A DNA stretch of 9,288 nucleotides. Origin: Gemmatimonadota bacterium. GTDB lineage: Bacteria > Gemmatimonadota > Gemmatimonadetes > Gemmatimonadales > GWC2-71-9. Under the pieces are notes generated by a model, which made no database searches, was not told the origin of the DNA, and saw nothing but the letters and a program-made list of their open reading frames with translations. Positions 5,716 through 9,288 of the stretch are shown here, piece after piece. Numbering within the stretch: position 1 is the stretch's first letter; each line of letters begins with the position of its first letter. The stretch lies in the NCBI GenBank assembly GCA_003222235.1, contig QHVD01000053.1, forward strand, positions 1-9,288. Reading direction: 5' to 3'. The position numbers and the translations under genes were made by a program.

Positions 5716-6677
5716 ATCGGCTCCTCGGCGAAGTGGCAGGCCGCGAAGTGGGCGGGCGCCACCTCGCGCAGGCGCGGCGTCTCGACGCGGCAAAGATCGT
5801 TCTTCTTCGGGTGGGGGCAGCGCGGGTGGAAGTGACAGCCGGGGGGCGGCGCGACCGGCGACGGGACGTCTCCCGGCAGCACGATGCGCTGCCGCGCGGC
5901 GTTCGGGTTCGGCACGGGGATCGCGGACAAGAGCGACCGCGTGTACGGATGCCGCGGGGCTTGATACAGCGCCGCCGCCGGCGCGTGCTCGACGATCCTG
6001 CCCAGGTACATGACCGCCACCTGGTCGGCGATGTACTTCACCACCGCGAGGTCGTGGGCGATGAAGAGGTACGTGAGCCGGCGCCTCTGCTGCAGGTCGG
6101 TGAGCAGGTTCAGCACCTGGGCCTGCACCGAGACGTCGAGCGCGCTGACCGCCTCGTCGAGCACCACGAACTCGGGCTCGACCGACAGCGCGCGCGCGAT
6201 GCCGACGCGCTGCCGCTGGCCGCCGGAGAGCTCGTGGGGGTACGCGTTGGCGAAGGTCGGGTCGAGGCCGACCTCTTCGAGCAGCGCGGCGATGCGCCGC
6301 TCCGCCTCGGCGCCGCGGGCAAGCCGGTGGATCGCCAGCGGCTCGGCGAGGGTCTGGCGGACGGTCATGCGCGGGTTGAGCGACCCGTAGGGGTCCTGGA
6401 ACACGATCTGCATCCGGCGCCGGAGCGCCCGCAGCTGGCGCGGGCCGGCGGCGACGCTGCCCGCGTCGGGCTCGATCAAGCGCAGGGTCGAGCGGGCGAC
6501 CGTCGACTTGCCGCAACCGGACTCGCCCACGAGCCCGAGCGTGCGGCCGGCCGAAATCGCGAACGACACGCCGTCCACCGCGCGCACGAGCCGGCGCGGC
6601 CGCCCCACCCGGAAGAGACCGCGCTCGACGCGAAAATGCTTGACGAGCCCCTCCACCTGCACGAGTGCGGCCGTCAC
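5712..6677 (-). CDS. oppF: Peptide ABC transporter ATP-binding protein, OppF/DppF type
   Basis: The second ATPase of a dipeptide/oligopeptide importer, 321 residues, acting on the cytoplasmic face of the permease pair. Motifs in order: Walker A Gly-Glu-Ser-Gly-Cys-Gly-Lys-Ser-Thr at 51-59, Q-loop Gln94, signature Leu-Ser-Gly-Gly-Gln-Arg-Gln-Arg at 150-157, Walker B Val-Val-Leu-Asp-Glu at 171-175 with Glu175 catalytic, D-loop Ser-Ala-Leu-Asp at 178-181, switch His208. Residue 176 is Ala where this family usually has Pro. The C-terminal oligo_HPY region holds Cys281, Cys287, Cys296 and Cys314, the four-cysteine pattern proposed to hold an iron-sulphur cluster in some Dpp/Opp ATPases. The GTG start at 6677 overlaps the oppD stop as GTGA; the open frame further upstream runs through oppD and is not coding. 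The Opp/Dpp/nickel subtypes cannot be told apart from this alone. Confidence 0.93.
   Translation of the reverse strand: MTAALVQVEGLVKHFRVERGLFRVGRPRRLVRAVDGVSFAISAGRTLGLVGESGCGKSTVARSTLRLIEPDAGSVAAGPRQLRALRRRMQIVFQDPYGSLNPRMTVRQTLAEPLAIHRLARGAEAERRIAALLEEVGLDPTFANAYPHELSGGQRQRVGIARALSVEPEFVVLDEAVSALDVSVQAQVLNLLTDLQQRRRLTYLFIAHDLAVVKYIADQVAVMYLGRIVEHAPAAALYQAPRHPYTRSLLSAIPVPNPNAARQRIVLPGDVPSPVAPPPGCHFHPRCPHPKKNDLCRVETPRLREVAPAHFAACHFAEEPM
5721..5726 (-). promoter_or_regulatory. Strong ribosome binding site for the 39-residue ORF
   Basis: Minus-strand GAGGAG, 5 nt before the GTG at 5715. It lies inside the last codons of oppF. It is the best Shine-Dalgarno in the operon apart from the G-rich one before oppD, and is the main evidence that the short ORF is really translated. 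Confidence 0.6.
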
Positions 6678-7702
6678 GGACGCGGCGTCCTGCGCCGCGG
6701 CTCGGTGAGGAGCCAGCAGCGCACGGTGTGCGTGCCGGGCTCGCCGGTCCCGGCGTCGAGCAGCGGCGGCTCCTCCTGCCGGCACCGGTCCCAGGCGTAG
6801 GGGCAGCGCGGGTGGAAACGGCAGCCCGGGGGCCACGCGGTCGCCGCCGGCACCTGGCCCGGGATGGTATGGAGGCGCCCGTGCCGCTGGCGGGGCGGCG
6901 CGTCGATCCGCGGCACCGAGGCCATCAGGCCCTCGCTGTACGGATGCAGAGGCCGCGCGAACAGCTCGACGGTCGGGGCCTGCTCCACGATCTGCCCCGC
7001 GTACATCACGATCACCCGATCGGCGCTGCCGGCCACGACGCCGAGGTCGTGGGTGATCAGCATGACCGCCATGCCGAGGTCCGCCTGCAGGCGGTCGAGG
7101 AGCTCGAGGATCTGCGCCTGGATCGTGACGTCGAGCGCCGTGGTCGGCTCGTCGGCGATGAGGAGCTTCGGGTGGCAGATGAGCGCCATGGCGATCATCA
7201 CCCGCTGGCGCATCCCGCCGCTGAGCTGGTGCGGGTAGTGGTCCACCCGCTCCTCGGGGTCGGGGATGCCCACGAGCCGGAGCATGTCGATGGCCCGCCG
7301 GCGCGCGGCCTTGCGGGAGAGCCCCTGGTGCACGACCGCCGCCTCGCCGATCTGGTCGCCCGCGGTAAACACCGGGTTCAGGGACGTCATCGGCTCCTGA
7401 AACACCATCGCGATCTGGTTGCCGCGGATCGCGCGCAGCTCCTTGGGAGCGAGCGTCAGCAGGTTCCGCCCCTCGAACTCGATGAAGCTGCCGGGCCGGA
7501 TGTGACCGGGGGGCTCGGGGATCAGGCGGAGGATGGAGAGCGAGGTGACGGTCTTTCCGCATCCCGATTCGCCGACGATGCCGAGCGTCTCCCCGGGATG
7601 GACCTCGAAGGAGACGCCGTCCACGGCGCGGGCGGTGCCGCTGCCCTGCTCGGTGACGAAATACGTCTTGAGGTCGCGCACGCGGAGCAGGGGCTCCGTC
7701 AC
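6674..7702 (-). CDS. oppD: Peptide ABC transporter ATP-binding protein, OppD/DppD type
   Basis: The first ATPase of the importer, 342 residues. Walker A Gly-Glu-Ser-Gly-Cys-Gly-Lys-Thr at 44-51, Q-loop Gln102 in Phe-Gln-Glu-Pro-Met-Thr-Ser-Leu-Asn-Pro (the usual OppD wording), signature Leu-Ser-Gly-Gly-Met-Arg-Gln-Arg at 160-167, Walker B ending Ala-Asp-Glu-Pro at 183-186, D-loop near 188-191, switch His218. The Met in the signature and the Thr-Val after the Walker Lys are typical of OppD as against OppF, so the two genes are a true D/F pair. The C-terminal region has Cys294, Cys300, Cys307 and Cys329, again the four-cysteine pattern. The GTG start at 7702 overlaps the oppC stop as GTGA, and a G-rich GGGAGG stretch just upstream, in the last codons of oppC, serves as ribosome site. 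Confidence 0.93.
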   Translation of the reverse strand: MTEPLLRVRDLKTYFVTEQGSGTARAVDGVSFEVHPGETLGIVGESGCGKTVTSLSILRLIPEPPGHIRPGSFIEFEGRNLLTLAPKELRAIRGNQIAMVFQEPMTSLNPVFTAGDQIGEAAVVHQGLSRKAARRRAIDMLRLVGIPDPEERVDHYPHQLSGGMRQRVMIAMALICHPKLLIADEPTTALDVTIQAQILELLDRLQADLGMAVMLITHDLGVVAGSADRVIVMYAGQIVEQAPTVELFARPLHPYSEGLMASVPRIDAPPRQRHGRLHTIPGQVPAATAWPPGCRFHPRCPYAWDRCRQEEPPLLDAGTGEPGTHTVRCWLLTEPRRRTPRP

Positions 7703-8631
7703 GCCGCCCCCCCCTCCCGGCGCGGGTCGAGGGCGTCGCGCAGCCCGTCGGCGATGCCGTTGAGCGCCATGACCACGACCGCGATGGCGAGGCCCGGGAA
7801 GACGGATGTCCAGGGCGCCACGGCCATCTTCTCGGTACCATCGAAGATCATGCTGCCCCAGCTCGGGGCGGGCGACGGAACGCCGAGCCCGAGGAACGAG
7901 AGTCCGGCCTCGAGCAGCATCACGTTGCCGATGCCGAGGGCGGCGGAGACGATGATCGGCGCGGCCGCGTTGGGCAAGACATGGCGAAACACGACGCGCC
8001 TGGGGCCCGCGCCCAGAGCCCGCGCCGCGGCGACGAACTCGCGCTCCCGCAGCGAGAGCACCTCGGCGCGCACCAGCCGGCTCGTCCCGAACCAACTCGT
8101 GAAGCCGATCACGAGCACGAGCACCGCGAGCGGGACGTGCTCCCACAGCGCCACGACCATCAGCAGCACGAAGATGCGCGGCAGCGCGAGCCCCACGTCC
8201 ACGAACCGCATCAGCGCGGCGTCCACCCAGCGCCGGAAGTATCCCGCGACGGCGCCCACCGCGGCGCCCAGGGTGACGGCCACGAGCATCGCCAGCGCCC
8301 CGATCCCCAGCGAGATGCGCGCCCCGTAGACGAGCCGGCTCCACACGTCGCGGCTGTAGACGTCGGTGCCGAGCGGGTGCAGGCCGGATGGCGGCCGGTT
8401 CTGCAGCTCGACGATGCCCGGCATCCAGTCGGGGTCGTACGGCGCCACGAGCGGTGCGGCGAGCGCGAGCGTCACGAAGAACGCGAGCACGAACACGCCG
8501 GGGGTCGATGCCGGATGCCGGAGGAACCGTCGCCCGGCGGCGGTGCCCAGGGCACGGCGCCGCACCGCGCCGGCGACGAGCAGCGCGGCTGCCAGGGCGC
8601 CGGCGAGCGCGAGCCATTTCCAGGCGTTCAC
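7699..8631 (-). CDS. oppC: Peptide ABC transporter permease, OppC/DppC type, with extra N-terminal span
   Basis: One of the two membrane subunits of the importer, 310 residues. Family marks are the His-Pro-Leu-Gly-Thr-Asp motif at 85-90 followed by Ser-Arg-Asp-Val-Trp-Ser-Arg-Leu, the EAA coupling loop at about 199-225 (Phe-Val-Ala-Ala-Ala-Arg-Ala-Leu-Gly, then His-Val-Leu-Pro-Asn), and Glu-Ala-Gly-Leu-Ser-Phe-Leu-Gly-Leu-Gly at 241-250. The usual first span is at about 45-63. Before it, residues 5-22 form an additional hydrophobic segment followed by three Arg, not usual in this family. The GTG start at 8631 overlaps the oppB stop as GTGA and has GGAG 6 nt upstream; a later start would lose both, so I keep the long form. 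A run of eight G near the 3' end encodes Gly-Gly and supplies the next gene's ribosome site. Confidence 0.92.
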   Translation of the reverse strand: MNAWKWLALAGALAAALLVAGAVRRRALGTAAGRRFLRHPASTPGVFVLAFFVTLALAAPLVAPYDPDWMPGIVELQNRPPSGLHPLGTDVYSRDVWSRLVYGARISLGIGALAMLVAVTLGAAVGAVAGYFRRWVDAALMRFVDVGLALPRIFVLLMVVALWEHVPLAVLVLVIGFTSWFGTSRLVRAEVLSLREREFVAAARALGAGPRRVVFRHVLPNAAAPIIVSAALGIGNVMLLEAGLSFLGLGVPSPAPSWGSMIFDGTEKMAVAPWTSVFPGLAIAVVVMALNGIADGLRDALDPRREGGAA

Positions 8632-9288
8632 GCGTCGCTCCGGAGGCGGATTCGCGGGTCCGCCAGGGCGTAGAGCGTGTCGGCGGCGAGGTTGCCCAGC
8701 ACCACCATCACACTCGCCGCGAGCGCGGTCGCGGTCACGACCGGATAGTCGCGCTGCAAGATCGCGCTCACGGTGAGCCGGCCCATGCCGGGCCACGCGA
8801 ACACCCACTCGACCAGCACCGCGCCGGTGAGCAGGAACGGAAAGGCGAGTCCGAGGAGTGAAATGACCGGCAGCAAAGCGTTACGCAGCGCGTGCACCAG
8901 GACCACGCGACGCTCGGCCAGCCCCTTGGCGCGCGCCGTCCGCACGTAGTCCTGGCCGACCACTTCGAGCAGGGCGGCGCGCTGGAAGCGCGCCGTGCCC
9001 GCGGCGCCCACGATGCCGAGCGTCAACGCCGGGAGCGCGAGGTGCCAGAGGCGGTCGGCGAGACAGCGCGCCGAGGTGACGGTCGGGCAGAGCACCGGAT
9101 CGCCGACCCCACCCACCGGGAACCAGTGGAGCCGCTGCGCAAACACCAGCAACAGCACGAGGCCGAGCCAGAACGTCGGCATCGAGTTGAAGAACAGCGC
9201 CACGTTGCCGAGCGCGACGTCCGCGAAGCGCCGCGATCGCGCGGCCTGGTACACGCCCAGCGCGAGACCCAGGAGGAAATCCACGAAC
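8628..9288 (-). CDS. oppB: Peptide ABC transporter permease, OppB/DppB type (5' part outside window)
   Basis: The other membrane subunit of the importer, cut by the right edge. About 219 of an expected 310-340 residues are present; roughly the first 100, including the first span, are missing. A GTG at 9284 is in frame, but the frame continues through Phe to the edge and the text is mid-domain, so it is not the true start. Visible marks: Asn-Ser-Met-Pro-Thr-Phe-Trp-Leu-Gly (33-41 counted from that GTG), His-Leu-Ala-Leu-Pro-Ala-Leu-Thr-Leu-Gly (81-90), the EAA loop Asp-Tyr-Val-Arg-Thr-Ala-Arg-Ala-Lys-Gly (112-121), Glu-Trp-Val-Phe-Ala-Trp-Pro-Gly-Met-Gly (159-168). A periplasmic loop has two cysteines (66 and 74) that could form a disulphide. 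The operon promoter and any OppA binding protein must lie outside the window, if present. Confidence 0.92.
   Translation of the reverse strand, partial: FVDFLLGLALGVYQAARSRRFADVALGNVALFFNSMPTFWLGLVLLLVFAQRLHWFPVGGVGDPVLCPTVTSARCLADRLWHLALPALTLGIVGAAGTARFQRAALLEVVGQDYVRTARAKGLAERRVVLVHALRNALLPVISLLGLAFPFLLTGAVLVEWVFAWPGMGRLTVSAILQRDYPVVTATALAASVMVVLGNLAADTLYALADPRIRLRSDA

Noticed and set aside
5713..6677. Ala instead of Pro after the Walker B Asp-Glu in the OppF-type ATPase as a sign of inactivity
   Set aside because: The catalytic Glu175, Walker A, signature and switch His208 are all intact, and Ala occurs at this position in active ABC proteins of other families.
7707..7714. Run of eight G (minus strand) near the end of oppC as a programmed frameshift site
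   Set aside because: It lies just before a normal stop and start overlap, encodes Gly-Gly in frame, and is explained as the ribosome site of oppD; no fused product is needed.
4310..8329. Long plus-strand open frames opposite the permease and ABC genes (about 385, 533 and 554 codons at 4310-5467, 5199-6800 and 6665-8329)
   Set aside because: They lie entirely opposite genes with full family motifs, are rich in Arg, Ala, Gly and His with no domain pattern, and are the expected GC-driven shadows.

Overview
The window is GC-rich DNA with tight gene packing, GTG starts and long open shadow frames opposite the real genes. This is typical of a high-GC, Gram-negative-type soil or environmental bacterium. 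A Gemmatimonadota-like origin is my best guess. It rests on the style of the genes, the heptamer repeats between genes and a remembered family match for a small remnant, so it is inference only.

Layout. (1) 18-392 (+) encodes a small protein whose first half resembles the RemA/DUF370 family and whose second half is helical. (2) A short tandem heptamer repeat (396-433) separates it from a proton-coupled di/tripeptide transporter of the POT/PTR2 family (442-1770, +). (3) 1771-2175 holds no intact gene. It contains a symmetric cluster of four REP-like palindromes (1843-1942), a run of 12 G (2003-2014), and the 5' end of a minus-strand gene with its own promoter, Shine-Dalgarno and start codon (start at 2069). 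That gene loses recognisable family similarity at the G run. (4) From the right edge down to 2176 every gene lies on the minus strand in one apparent operon. In transcription order these are a peptide ABC permease (OppB-type, cut by the window end), a second permease (OppC-type), two ATPases (OppD- and OppF-type), a 39-residue single-span membrane protein, a drug/metabolite-superfamily permease of the GRP sugar-porter kind, and a secreted S9 prolyl-oligopeptidase-family peptidase.

How the genes fit together. The seven minus-strand genes form a peptide-use cassette. A secreted S9 peptidase can trim proline-type or other peptides outside the cytoplasm, and the Opp/Dpp ABC importer takes up the products. 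The converging POT symporter on the other strand also takes up di- and tripeptides. The substrate-binding protein (OppA/DppA type) is not in the window and may lie beyond the right edge. Five junctions in a row (oppB/oppC, oppC/oppD, oppD/oppF, oppF/small ORF, small ORF/GRP permease) can each be read as the same 4-base GTGA overlap, which suggests tight translational coupling along the operon.

I see no rRNA, tRNA, CRISPR array, complete insertion sequence or integrase. I do not see clear evidence of a wholly new system. The items most worth a second look are the 39-residue coupled membrane ORF, the truncated gene beside the palindrome cluster with its start site in a hairpin loop, and the RemA-like protein with its extension.
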